NCBI RefSeq assembly: GCF_018919215.1
Contig: NZ_JAHLQK010000002.1
Span: forward strand, 310,001 to 374,000
Direction: 5' to 3'
Length of the DNA stretch: 64,000 nt
Source of the DNA: Alkaliphilus flagellatus
GTDB taxonomy: Bacteria > Bacillota > Clostridia > Peptostreptococcales > Natronincolaceae
Below, in pieces: positions 44,701 through 51,556 of the stretch (positions are counted from its first letter, which is position 1; every line of letters begins with the position of its first letter). The notes beneath the pieces are model-generated. The model ran no database searches and had not been told where the DNA came from. It saw only the letters and a program-made list of their open reading frames with translations. The position numbers and the translations under genes are program-made.

Positions 44701-45286
44701 AGACATGGGAGTTTCTAAAGGCTATAAAGAGTTAGAAAAATCTATAGACAATAAAGATATTAGAGGTCTACTAGTATTTGGAGAAGATATACCCCATATT
44801 GACCTTAATAACTTAGATTTTCTAATGGTTCAGGATACCCATCTTACAGATACAGCTGAAAAGGCAGATGTAGTTTTACCTGCTGTAAGCTTTGCGGAAT
44901 CCAGCGGAACCTACACTAATACTGAGAGAAGAATACAAAGATTAAATAGAGCCATTAAGCCACTTGTTGAATACGAAAATTGGCAGGTAATTGTAAAACT
45001 TGCAAACACATTAAATAAAGACTTTGAGTATTATAGTCCAGCTGAAATATTACAAGAGATTGAAATGACAAAACCAGAATATTTTGGACTAAACAAGGTA
45101 GATGGCAAAGATGCATTCTGGCCAATAAATGGTAGTAGAGTATTGTATGGAAATGGATTTAATTTTACAGATGGTAAGGCAAGACTTAAAGTTGTAGAGG
45201 ATGGTAAGTTATTTGTAAATAATATAAACACAAATAATTTAACAAATGCCTTTATACAGTATTTAGAAAAAGAAGAGCTTATATAA
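41708..45286 (+). CDS. Fused GltD-type / NuoG-FDH-like iron-sulfur flavoprotein
   Basis: A 1192-residue multidomain protein. Residues 1-80 form a [2Fe-2S] ferredoxin (Cys36, 47, 50, 64). About 100-510 is a GltD/NfnB-type FAD and NAD(P) domain (IIGGGPSGLTAAYYLA near 198, VVGGGNTAMD near 328, FAGGDAT near 469). Two [4Fe-4S] clusters follow (Cys615-625 and 658-668). From 690 comes a molybdopterin-oxidoreductase-like domain with cluster Cys694, 697, 701 and 729. Where formate dehydrogenases carry Sec/Cys, the aligned stretch reads NIGSFNNTVSGLEDVLG, with no Cys or Sec. The C-terminal cofactor-binding domain is short. It looks NuoG-like: an electron-transfer module rather than a formate dehydrogenase. 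Confidence 0.85.
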   Translation: MPNIRMNINGTEVIGHKGQTILEVAKANNIEIPTLCYDERVKIYGSCGLCVVEVEGTPKLLRACATEAADGMIVATNTQRVKGSRKIALELLLSDHVGDCRPPCVLACPAGTDCQGYVGLIANGQYKEAVELIKEKLPLPASIGRVCPHPCETACRRQTLDDPISIAWLKSFVADIDLKDPNVFMPEMKPSTGKSVAIIGGGPSGLTAAYYLAKEGHKPVIYEAMPELGGMLRYGIPQYRLPKEVLNKEIDIIKKMGVEMLTNIKIGKDIDLTHLRENYDGVYVAIGAWNSTKLNCAGEDLQGVIGGIDFLSKFAVNEPIRIGERVAVVGGGNTAMDACRTAIRLGAKEVYNIYRRTKDEMPAEAVEIEEAEEEGVNFKFLVNPIEIIGENGKVSKVRLQKMKLGEPDERGRRRPIPIEGEEDIIEVDSVIAAIGQQVDIKGFEDISLTRWGTIYADENSFLTNLPGVFAGGDATNKGPDIAITAIGEGKKAADIICKYLEGRVIPYENPFYVTRDNVPEEEFAHIKREYRPKMSHLAPEVRKKNFEEIVTGYTEEDAKRDAMRCLECGCHDVFECKLLEYSNEYKVEPQRLSGEMHYRQEDDGHPFIIRNSDKCILCGLCVRVCDEVVGATALGLLNRGFDTIVQPAFDLPLKDTDCVSCGQCISVCPTGALQERLTIEKSVPLVTKTTHTVCSHCSVGCNMDLNTKGDLLVRALPRKENPLDDELLCAKGRFGFDGAQAGKRITKPLIRKEGKLEEVTWDEALLYTAKKAQSLGLLYGSNSLAVSVSDRYTNEEIYLISKFGKDVLKTQNIGSFNNTVSGLEDVLGYDASTNTFDELTGAETIVLVGSNIMKNHPIAGFKIKKAIEQGAKLIVINPEKTKIDGMAHIKVNPSNSTLFLKEILNALINGGFAPKANSCQGFEELKESLSNVQISPQAADIAQIYGKSKRAIILFEQKNITSDAAALLANMAVLSGHIGKPRSGIIQLKQNNNSQGLKDMGVSKGYKELEKSIDNKDIRGLLVFGEDIPHIDLNNLDFLMVQDTHLTDTAEKADVVLPAVSFAESSGTYTNTERRIQRLNRAIKPLVEYENWQVIVKLANTLNKDFEYYSPAEILQEIEMTKPEYFGLNKVDGKDAFWPINGSRVLYGNGFNFTDGKARLKVVEDGKLFVNNINTNNLTNAFIQYLEKEELI

Positions 45287-45328
45287 AAACATAGCCCTCC
45301 ACATTTAAATATGGAGGGCTATGTTTTG
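45287..45328. terminator. Bidirectional terminator
   Basis: AACATAGCCCTCCA and TGGAGGGCTATGTT pair perfectly around CATTTAAATA, with A- and T-runs outside. It separates the flavin complex from the convergent subtilase gene. Confidence 0.9.
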
Positions 45329-45361
45329 CATAGTAGCAAAAAATCACAGACTGTGTTTACT

Positions 45362-46591
45362 TTACATTTTAGATTCTAAATCGGTTACTAGTTCTAATGG
45401 AGATATTATGTTTCCTAACTTATATTGTTTATCATTTTTTTGCAGTGTGATTGTTTTCCCTGTTCTTAGAGCTTTAGACAAAAATGTAGCTGGGGTAATG
45501 TCCGGATTAACTTGACAAGCTAAAGCATATAATCCTGCCATATAAGGTATGGACCAGCTTACACCTCCTTGTCGATAAAATGCATAGTCCTCTATACCAG
45601 TAGGGCTTGCTGTTACCCTTGAGTCTGATGGCATTAATAATACATCTTGGGGTAAGCGAAGGGATCCATCATAAAAGCCCTTAGCTATATGTAGATTTGG
45701 TTCATAGGAAGAAAACTCATTAGGGTTGCTTAAAGGGCTTCTACCTAAGTGACCTATGAAATAACCATTGTAGGTTTCTTGTAAGCCAGCTGAAACAACA
45801 AATATACCTTGTTTTTTTGCCTCTTTTACAGCCTCCATAACTTCAGTATATCCTTCTTCGCCTTCATGCCAAGCTACTGAAATTGAAATAACTCTGATCT
45901 TATTTTCCTCTGGAAGAAGTTCATTTATTTCTAAAACTCTATTTATGGCCTGAGCCAACCATGTAAAGTTCAATTCAGTGATATTGTTTTTAATTTCACT
46001 ATTAGGTGCTGCAATGTAATAGAGGTCAGCCTCTGGTGCAACACCTACACTTTTACCAACTGCAATGGAAGCCACAGCTGGACCATGCATTTCTGCTTCC
46101 TCACTAACCTTATGTATTTCTTCGTAGAACTTAAGGTTATCCTTATATTCTACATGGTCAACAAGAAGTACTTGGTCTATAATTGCTATACCAATCCCTT
46201 TACCTGTTATTCCTTTTTTATGTAACTCATTTACTTGGAGTCCTGGATTTTTACCAAATTCTATTATTTTATCAATATCAAAATCCTTAGGAAGTTTTTC
46301 AGGCCATTTCGTTTTACTATCAAAATCTGCATACATTAAATCATTAATTCTATCTTCAATATCTAAATTTGATAAATCGGTGCTTCTTAAATCAAGCTGC
46401 CATAAAAGGTCTAAATCCCAATCCAATGAGGACAACTCATCAAGCTTTCCTCTGTCATAGTTTGCTACCTTTGGATGTTTTGTAATTTGAATTTCGGTTT
46501 CGAGAGATTTATCTGTCATATCCACTTTAGCACTACATGATGTCATAATAATGGACAAAGCTAGAATAAAAATAAAGACTATTTTTCTCAT
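45362..46591 (-). CDS. Subtilase (S8) lipoprotein, second paralogue
   Basis: A 409-residue exported lipoprotein (lipobox Cys19 in MTSC). It parallels the protein at 11.5 kb through its whole length, including the linker stretch (about 65-90), the TKWPEKLP segment and ITGKGIGIAIID. Catalytic Asp139, His169 (MHGPAV) and Ser345 (VSWSIP, four before the Pro) are in place. The oxyanion Asn position reads SAGL (Leu270) instead of SAGN, as in its twin (TARL). ATG after AGGGGTA. Its role and substrate are unknown; candidates are surface or spore-peptide processing or a catalytically weakened sensor. Confidence 0.85.
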   Translation of the reverse strand: MRKIVFIFILALSIIMTSCSAKVDMTDKSLETEIQITKHPKVANYDRGKLDELSSLDWDLDLLWQLDLRSTDLSNLDIEDRINDLMYADFDSKTKWPEKLPKDFDIDKIIEFGKNPGLQVNELHKKGITGKGIGIAIIDQVLLVDHVEYKDNLKFYEEIHKVSEEAEMHGPAVASIAVGKSVGVAPEADLYYIAAPNSEIKNNITELNFTWLAQAINRVLEINELLPEENKIRVISISVAWHEGEEGYTEVMEAVKEAKKQGIFVVSAGLQETYNGYFIGHLGRSPLSNPNEFSSYEPNLHIAKGFYDGSLRLPQDVLLMPSDSRVTASPTGIEDYAFYRQGGVSWSIPYMAGLYALACQVNPDITPATFLSKALRTGKTITLQKNDKQYKLGNIISPLELVTDLESKM

Positions 46592-46793
46592 TTAAATACC
46601 CCTTTCTGTTACTCCTGTAATTGACTAGTATTTTTTATTATAATTTTATATTGTATGTTAAGTGTAATTCGATTTTTTAAAACTAATTCCTCTAATTATT
46701 TGAAAAATTAAAATTTAAATGCAATACTTTTTATTTTGGTATATTTGAAGGATTAAAGGGTATTAATGTAGAAGAAAGATTATAAAGAAAACT

Positions 46794-46827
46794 TGGTCCA
46801 AAGAGAGTTTTAACTCTCTTTGGACCA
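46794..46827. repeat. Perfect 16-bp inverted repeat
   Basis: TGGTCCAAAGAGAGTT and AACTCTCTTTGGACCA are separated by 2 nt. There is no T-run, so it is not a standard terminator. It lies in the 341-nt gap 46592-46932 between two divergent genes. Confidence 0.6.
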
Positions 46828-46862
46828 TAGTTGTACTTATCTCGAGGATGTAGTGCTTGACA

Positions 46863-46882
46863 TCCCGCTCATAGAAGCGGGA
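46863..46882. repeat. GC-rich hairpin, possible insertion-sequence end
   Basis: TCCCGCT and AGCGGGA enclose a 6-nt loop, followed by GTCTTAGC. The G+C-rich hairpin stands out from its AT-rich surroundings and recalls the terminal hairpins of IS200/IS605 elements. No tnpA or tnpB is present, so at most it is a solo end. Confidence 0.35.
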
Positions 46883-46932
46883 GTCTTAGCAATACACCGA
46901 ATATGAAAATTATTTATGATGGAGGTTTTCGA

Positions 46933-48435
46933 ATGAAGGTGCAAGTAATTAAAGATCAAATTAAAGATGTTATGACTGATGCAATAATCATTGGTATTTA
47001 TGAAGGTGTAAAAAGCTTAAGTAGTGCATTACATAGCATTGATGAGCAACTAGGTGGCATTATTTCAGAAATGATCAGCAATGAGTCCTTTAAAGGAAAA
47101 GAGGGAGAAACCTTATTGGTGCATAGTCTTGGTAAGGTTCCAGCTAAGAAAATACTGTTATTAGGACTTGGACAGGAAGAAAACCTTAAGGAAGATACTA
47201 TACGTAGATTAGTGGCTAAGGCAGTTAAGGAAGTAGAAAAAGTTAAAGCAACCACAGTTGCAATTATGCCTATAGGTTTAGATAGAAATATTGCTGCTGA
47301 GATGGTTGGACAGTGCATTATGGAAGGGGCAATGTTAGCATTATATAAATTTAATAAATATAAAACAACTGATAAAAGCGGATCAGAATTGGGTATAAAA
47401 GAATTATACATACTAAATGAAGATGTATCAGCAAATGAGCGACTAGAAAAAGGAATTGGAGTAGGAGAAAAACTAGCAAATGGTACTATTATAGCTAGAG
47501 ATCTTGTTAATGAACCAAGTAATGTATTAACACCGACAGCAATGGCTAATAAAGCTATTGAAATTGCAAATAGACATGGTCTTGAAGTTAGCATTCTAGA
47601 AAGAGAAGATATGGAAAAGTTAGGAATGGGAAGCTTCTTAGGAGTAACTAAAGGAAGTGAAGAACCACCTAAATTAATAGCTATAAAATATTTTGGTAAC
47701 AAAAATAATGATGAAATCATAGGATTAGTAGGAAAAGGATTAACTTTTGATTCTGGTGGAATATCCTTAAAGCCAGGTGCAGGAATGGATGAAATGAAGA
47801 ATGATATGGGTGGAGGTGCTTCCGTATTAGGTGCGATGGATGTAATCGGAGCTCTTAAGCCAAAAGTTAATGTTATTGGTATAGTAGGTGCTTGTGAGAA
47901 TATGCCTTCAGGTAAAGCTTATAAGCCAGGAGATATTCTAACTTCTATGGATGGAAAAACAATAGAAGTACTGAATACTGATGCAGAAGGTCGACTAGTT
48001 CTTATTGACTGTATCACATATGCCATACAGCAAGGAGCTACAAAATTAGTAGATTTAGCTACATTAACAGGAGCTTGTATTGTTGCTCTAGGTAATATAA
48101 CAACGGCTCTCATTTCCAATAATGATGATTTTGTAAAACAGGTAGAGAAAGCAGCTGAAAATGCAGGAGAAAGGGTATGGCAATTACCTTCATTTCCAGA
48201 GTATAAGGAATTAATTAAAAGTGATATAGCAGACCTTAAGAATGTTGGAGTTAGAGGAGCTGGTACAATTACTGCAGGATTATTCCTAGGAGAATTTGTG
48301 GGAGAGCGTCCTTGGGTGCATATGGATATTGCTGGTACAGTTATGACATCTAGCGATAAAGGCTACAATGTTAAAGGTGCAACTGGTGTAGCTGTAAGAA
48401 CACTTTACCATTTGGTAAAATCTATGGAAAAGTAA
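46933..48435 (+). CDS. pepA: Leucyl aminopeptidase (M17)
   Basis: A cytosolic aminopeptidase of about 500 residues, hexameric in the family, with two metal ions. GLTFDSGGISLKP near residue 250 and NTDAEGRLVL near 330 are the catalytic signatures with metal ligands. An N-terminal macrodomain-like region precedes them. An upstream in-frame ATG at 46903 lacks a ribosome site; ATGGAGG lies before the ATG at 46933. Single gene. Confidence 0.94.
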   Translation: MKVQVIKDQIKDVMTDAIIIGIYEGVKSLSSALHSIDEQLGGIISEMISNESFKGKEGETLLVHSLGKVPAKKILLLGLGQEENLKEDTIRRLVAKAVKEVEKVKATTVAIMPIGLDRNIAAEMVGQCIMEGAMLALYKFNKYKTTDKSGSELGIKELYILNEDVSANERLEKGIGVGEKLANGTIIARDLVNEPSNVLTPTAMANKAIEIANRHGLEVSILEREDMEKLGMGSFLGVTKGSEEPPKLIAIKYFGNKNNDEIIGLVGKGLTFDSGGISLKPGAGMDEMKNDMGGGASVLGAMDVIGALKPKVNVIGIVGACENMPSGKAYKPGDILTSMDGKTIEVLNTDAEGRLVLIDCITYAIQQGATKLVDLATLTGACIVALGNITTALISNNDDFVKQVEKAAENAGERVWQLPSFPEYKELIKSDIADLKNVGVRGAGTITAGLFLGEFVGERPWVHMDIAGTVMTSSDKGYNVKGATGVAVRTLYHLVKSMEK

Positions 48436-48479
48436 AATAAAAATAATTTGGATGTTTGTATATAAATGTAATATACTAA

Positions 48480-48515
48480 TAAGGCTATAGTCAAAATACT
48501 ATAGCCTTAATTAAA
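48480..48515 (+). terminator. Intrinsic terminator after pepA
   Basis: AAGGCTATAG and CTATAGCCTT pair around an 8-nt loop, with AATTAA rather than a strong T-run after it. Confidence 0.65.
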
Positions 48516-48541
48516 CTATATATCCAGAAGGAGGAAAAATT

Positions 48542-48835
48542 ATGAATATAAATTTAACTGATTCTGCTAGAGAAGAAATATTAAAACAAAATGCAAAGGA
48601 TAAGGGTGTAAGAATATATGTAGCGTCTATGGGCTGAGCGGGCCCCAGCTTTTCATTGTCTCTGGAAGAGGCAACAGAAACAGATGTAGAAACAGATGTA
48701 AATGGTATAAAATTTGTAGTTGATAAAGATCTTCATAAGCGTTTTGGAGCTGTTAAGGTGGATTACGGCACTAAGATGTTTAGAAAAGGCTTTATGATTT
48801 CCTTAGAAAGCGACGATGGTGGAGGTTGTCACTAG
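48542..48835 (+). CDS. HesB-like selenoprotein (in-frame UGA)
   Basis: A 97-residue protein that is open only if the TGA at 48635-48637 is read as selenocysteine (residue 32). AGAAGGAGG precedes the ATG. The frame reads MNINLTDSAREEILKQ at the start, ASMG-Sec-AGPSFSLSLEEA at the Sec site, and ends in DDGGGCH. This matches the HesB-like family, small relatives of A-type Fe-S carriers in which Cys homologues carry Cys-AGP at this site and for which selenoproteins are known. Conserved coding runs on both sides of the TGA, and a hairpin lies just after it. Function in the family is not established; metal/cluster or redox chemistry is likely. Confidence 0.88.
48635..48678 (+). promoter_or_regulatory. 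Candidate bacterial SECIS element
   Basis: Directly after the UGA, CCAG (about 48645-48648) and CTGG (about 48662-48665) can pair around a loop that includes ATTGT, with GCC/GGC extending the base across an AAGA bulge. Bacterial SECIS hairpins lie within about 40 nt after the Sec codon, as here. The fold was made by eye. Confidence 0.5.
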
Positions 48836-48892
48836 TAAGTTTTTAAAGGTGTGAAGTTTGTGTAAATTTTAAAAATCACGATATGTGTAAAT

Positions 48893-48931
48893 AAAAAAGT
48901 CGAATTGATATATTATCAATTCGACTTTTTA
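48893..48931. terminator. Bidirectional terminator
   Basis: AAAAAGTCGAATTGATA and its complement TATCAATTCGACTTTTT meet almost without a loop. It separates the selenoprotein gene and the convergent zinc-ribbon gene. Confidence 0.88.
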
Positions 48932-48956
48932 ACGTAATAAATCTTTATTGACATTT

Positions 48957-49118
48957 TTAGCTAACACAAATAGGATGTGCTGACCCGTCTTCTAATATTC
49001 TGAAAAGTTGAAGCTGATCCTTTCTAGAGTAGAAAATTTCCACAAAACAATTACTACAAAAATATCTAGACTTACTTAGTTTTCCAGTATTCTCATTACC
49101 GCATATAGGGCACTTCAT
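48957..49118 (-). CDS. Zinc-ribbon miniprotein
   Basis: A 53-residue protein with two Cys pairs, CPIC (residues 3-6) and CSNC (21-24), that form a zinc ribbon, and a later CVS end. ACAGGAGGAATT precedes the ATG, an excellent ribosome site. A candidate minus-strand promoter is TTGCAA (49183-49188) with TATAAT at 49158-49163, spacing 19. Function unknown; the middle (FVEIFYSRKDQLQLFRI) resembles no family I can name. Confidence 0.75.
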   Translation of the reverse strand: MKCPICGNENTGKLSKSRYFCSNCFVEIFYSRKDQLQLFRILEDGSAHPICVS

Positions 49119-49452
49119 TTTAATTCCTCCTGTTCTTTAAAACAGTAATATATTTATATTATATCATTCTGAAATGAAAATTTTGCAACTCGAAATAATT
49201 GGTTAAAATATTGCCATTAATATCATTATAATATAAAAAGTTAAATTCTGGCAAGATAAAAATAAAAATATCATACATTATATGCTACAAAAACAGTAGT
49301 TATGCACAATGAAAACAGCTTTCTCATATTATATATTACAATAACCCTATACTTAGCCTATGGCTTTTAAAATTACTATATACAAGTAGTTATAGAGTGG
49401 GGGAAGTTGATGTAAATAAAAAGCATATTGCGAAAGACTAGGAGGGTTAAAT
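49119..49452. other. Divergent intergenic region
   Basis: 334 nt of AT-rich DNA between the zinc-ribbon gene and the SpoIID-amidase gene. The minus-strand promoter noted for the former is the only element I can support. I looked for sporulation sigma-E or sigma-G motifs before the SpoIID gene and found none convincing. Confidence 0.35.
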
Positions 49453-50886
49453 TTGTATGATGAAAGTAGAGAAGTTTATATAAATATATATGATAAAAAA
49501 GCTGACAAAATAGTGATAAATGAACTGGAGGAACTGGTGAAACAGTTAGTGGCATGGAGTATTCCACTAAACTTTCATATAGAGGCTTTAAAGTGTCAAA
49601 GCATTATTATGAGAACTAAGTTAGTTAGACAAATGAGAGCTTATGGAGGATGTGGTGTAAGTCAGCAGAAGGAAGCTGATATTTTAATGGAGAATTTTGT
49701 AGGAGTTATACCGCTAGAGCGGTATAAAGAAATATGGGGGAGAGATTACGAAGATTATGTTAAAAAGATAGAAGCAGCTGTAATGGAGACCAAAGGGTCT
49801 GTTTTACTATTTAATAATAAGCCGATTGATGCGAGGGCTCATCTAGTATGTGGAGGATCTACAGAAAATAGCGAAAATGTTGAGGGCAATGTTGTTCAGT
49901 ATTTAAGAAAAGTACTTTGTAATCATTGTCAAAACAGCCCGTATTCTTTAAACTATAAGGATATTCCTATAGAAGAGGTAGAAAATAAATTAGGAGTAAA
50001 GCTAACTAATGATGAGGTTTTGAAGGATACTACTATTGATAATATTATTGATGATGTTCTTAGGGATGAGCAAAATAGAGTAACAAAAATAAAAATTGGT
50101 GGTAAAGAGTTTAAAGGAAAAGAAGTAATGGATATTTTGAATATAAATTCAACTAGATTTGGATGGAGACCACAAATAATGCGCTTTTTTACGATAGGTA
50201 AGGGCGATGGTTTAGGTCTTTGTCAGTATGGTGCAAATAATATGGCCTGTGAGGGTAGTTCGGCAGAAGAAATTTTAAAATATTATTATACAGGGATTGA
50301 AATTAAAAAAATACAAAATCCATGTATAAATATGCCCTTAAAAGGGAAACTAGTAGTGATTGATCCTGCCCATGGTGGTGAAGATAGTGATGATCATGTT
50401 GGAAGCCAAGGATTAAGAGAAAAAGATGTTAACCTATCTATAGCTTTACACTTAGAAAAGGAACTTCAAAGTTTAGGCGCAGAGGTTTATTTAACTAGAC
50501 GAGAAGATATTGTTGTACATTTAAATGATAGAGCTCAAATGGCCAATAGTATTGCACCTCATTTCTTTATTAGTATTCATCAAAATTATTTTAATCATCC
50601 TTCTAAATCTGGAACAGAAATTTATTATTTCCGAGGAGATACAGTTGCTAAAGAACTTGCAAGAGAAATAATGACTGCATTGACAGAGGAGATTGAGACT
50701 CTGGATAAAGGTATAAAGCCAGCTGACTTTTTCCTATTAAGGGAAGTTATTGTTAGTTCTATCCATGTGGAAGTAGCCTACATCTCTAATTTTGCAGAAG
50801 AAAAGATGCTAATGGATGATAGCTTTAGAAAGAGAGCTGCTAAATCCATCGCAAAGGGATTTGTTAATTTCTATAGATATATTTAG
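49453..50886 (+). CDS. SpoIID domain fused to N-acetylmuramoyl-L-alanine amidase
   Basis: A 477-residue peptidoglycan enzyme. The first half is SpoIID/LytB-like (YGGCGVSQQKEAD near 53, ARAHLVCGGSTENSENV near 124, FTIGKGDGLGLCQYGAN near 243), a lytic transglycosylase fold. The second half is a zinc amidase of the Amidase_3/CwlD type (VVIDPAHGGED near 300 with a metal His, REKDVNLSIA near 320 with the Glu, FISIHQNYF near 370, and VEVAYISNF near 438 with the catalytic Glu). TTG start after AGGAGGG. No signal peptide is visible. Fusing a glycan-cleaving and a peptide-cleaving domain suits spore engulfment or cortex work. Confidence 0.85.
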   Translation: MYDESREVYINIYDKKADKIVINELEELVKQLVAWSIPLNFHIEALKCQSIIMRTKLVRQMRAYGGCGVSQQKEADILMENFVGVIPLERYKEIWGRDYEDYVKKIEAAVMETKGSVLLFNNKPIDARAHLVCGGSTENSENVEGNVVQYLRKVLCNHCQNSPYSLNYKDIPIEEVENKLGVKLTNDEVLKDTTIDNIIDDVLRDEQNRVTKIKIGGKEFKGKEVMDILNINSTRFGWRPQIMRFFTIGKGDGLGLCQYGANNMACEGSSAEEILKYYYTGIEIKKIQNPCINMPLKGKLVVIDPAHGGEDSDDHVGSQGLREKDVNLSIALHLEKELQSLGAEVYLTRREDIVVHLNDRAQMANSIAPHFFISIHQNYFNHPSKSGTEIYYFRGDTVAKELAREIMTALTEEIETLDKGIKPADFFLLREVIVSSIHVEVAYISNFAEEKMLMDDSFRKRAAKSIAKGFVNFYRYI

Positions 50887-50898
50887 TTAAAATAAAAT

Positions 50899-50925
50899 AA
50901 GAGAATTAACAATTCTCTTACTTTA
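50899..50925 (+). terminator. Weak terminator-like hairpin
   Basis: AAGAGAATT and AATTCTCTT pair around a 3-nt loop, followed by ACTTTAT. The T-tract is poor. Confidence 0.45.
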
Positions 50926-50961
50926 TGTATAATAAATATTTAAAAAACAAATATATGCTAT

Positions 50962-51033
50962 TTGACAAACAATCCATTTGCATTTATAATATATGGTCAA
51001 CTATTTGACAATAGTTATCAAATATGTTATGAT
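50962..51033 (+). promoter_or_regulatory. Tandem strong promoters of veg
   Basis: P1 is TTGACA (50962-50967), 17 nt, TATAAT (50985-50990), a perfect consensus. P2 is TTGACA (51005-51010), 17 nt, TATGAT (51028-51033). They are 43 nt apart, so initiation sites would be near 50997 and 51040. Such an array implies very high constitutive expression, like the Bacillus veg promoter. Confidence 0.85.
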
Positions 51034-51066
51034 ATAATTGTCAAAGTTGCGAAAGAAGGTGATTAC

Positions 51067-51354
51067 TTGGCAATCAAAACTCCACTTGATGGAACAAATC
51101 AATTACAAGAGATTAGAAAGAACATTGAAGGATATGTTGGACAAAAAATTGTTCTTAAGGCTAATAAAGGAAGAAAGAAAACTACTGTTCGAGAAGGAAT
51201 CTTAGAGAACACATATCCCAATATCTTTATCGTAAGAATTGATGGAAAGTTTGATGACAATGTTAGAAGAGTTTCCTACAGTTATTCTGATATTCTTACA
51301 GAAACAGTTGAAATCACCGTGTGTAGTGACAACAAGAGTATTAAAGTTAGTTAA
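51067..51354 (+). CDS. veg: Veg family protein
   Basis: A 95-residue cytosolic protein of the Veg family. The start is TTG after GAAGGTGA. The core GYVGQKIVLKANKGRKKT, EGILENTYPNIFIVR and RRVSYSYSDILTETVEI is characteristic. A longer open frame reaches back through both promoters and is not coding. In Bacillus, Veg is abundant and linked to biofilm matrix expression. Its conserved role across spore-formers is not settled. Confidence 0.9.
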   Translation: MAIKTPLDGTNQLQEIRKNIEGYVGQKIVLKANKGRKKTTVREGILENTYPNIFIVRIDGKFDDNVRRVSYSYSDILTETVEITVCSDNKSIKVS

Positions 51355-51360
51355 TATAAA

Positions 51361-51389
51361 CGCCACCCTAATGGGTGGTCTTTATTTTT
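51361..51389 (+). terminator. Intrinsic terminator after veg
   Basis: CCACCC and GGGTGG pair around TAAT, then TCTTTATTTTT. Confidence 0.75.
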
Positions 51390-51556
51390 ATAATCAATGA
51401 GACAGCATTATACGAGTTTAAATTTTTATACATTAAATGTATAAAAACTCTATAAACCTTATAAATACTAATATTGAATTATGCATAAAAATTGGATATA
51501 CTATTATTAGAATAAAAAGACAATTCATAAAAGTTTAAAACGGAGGCGGAAAAACT

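Noticed and set aside
41708-45286. Formate dehydrogenase catalytic subunit
   Set aside because: The expected Sec/Cys in the active-site stretch is absent and the C-terminal cofactor domain is short; a NuoG-like electron-transfer role fits better.
46998-47720. A 240-residue open frame on the minus strand inside pepA
   Set aside because: It runs antisense to a clearly conserved aminopeptidase, has Ser/Leu-rich low-complexity composition and no ribosome site.
48542-48637. HesB-like gene as a pseudogene broken by a nonsense mutation
   Set aside because: Coding is conserved on both sides of the TGA, the family is known to use Sec, and a hairpin follows the codon. A Cys-to-TGA single-base error remains possible.
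50962-51066. Longer Veg reading frame starting at 50962
   Set aside because: This stretch consists of two consensus promoters; the TTG at 51067 has a proper ribosome site and gives the usual family length.
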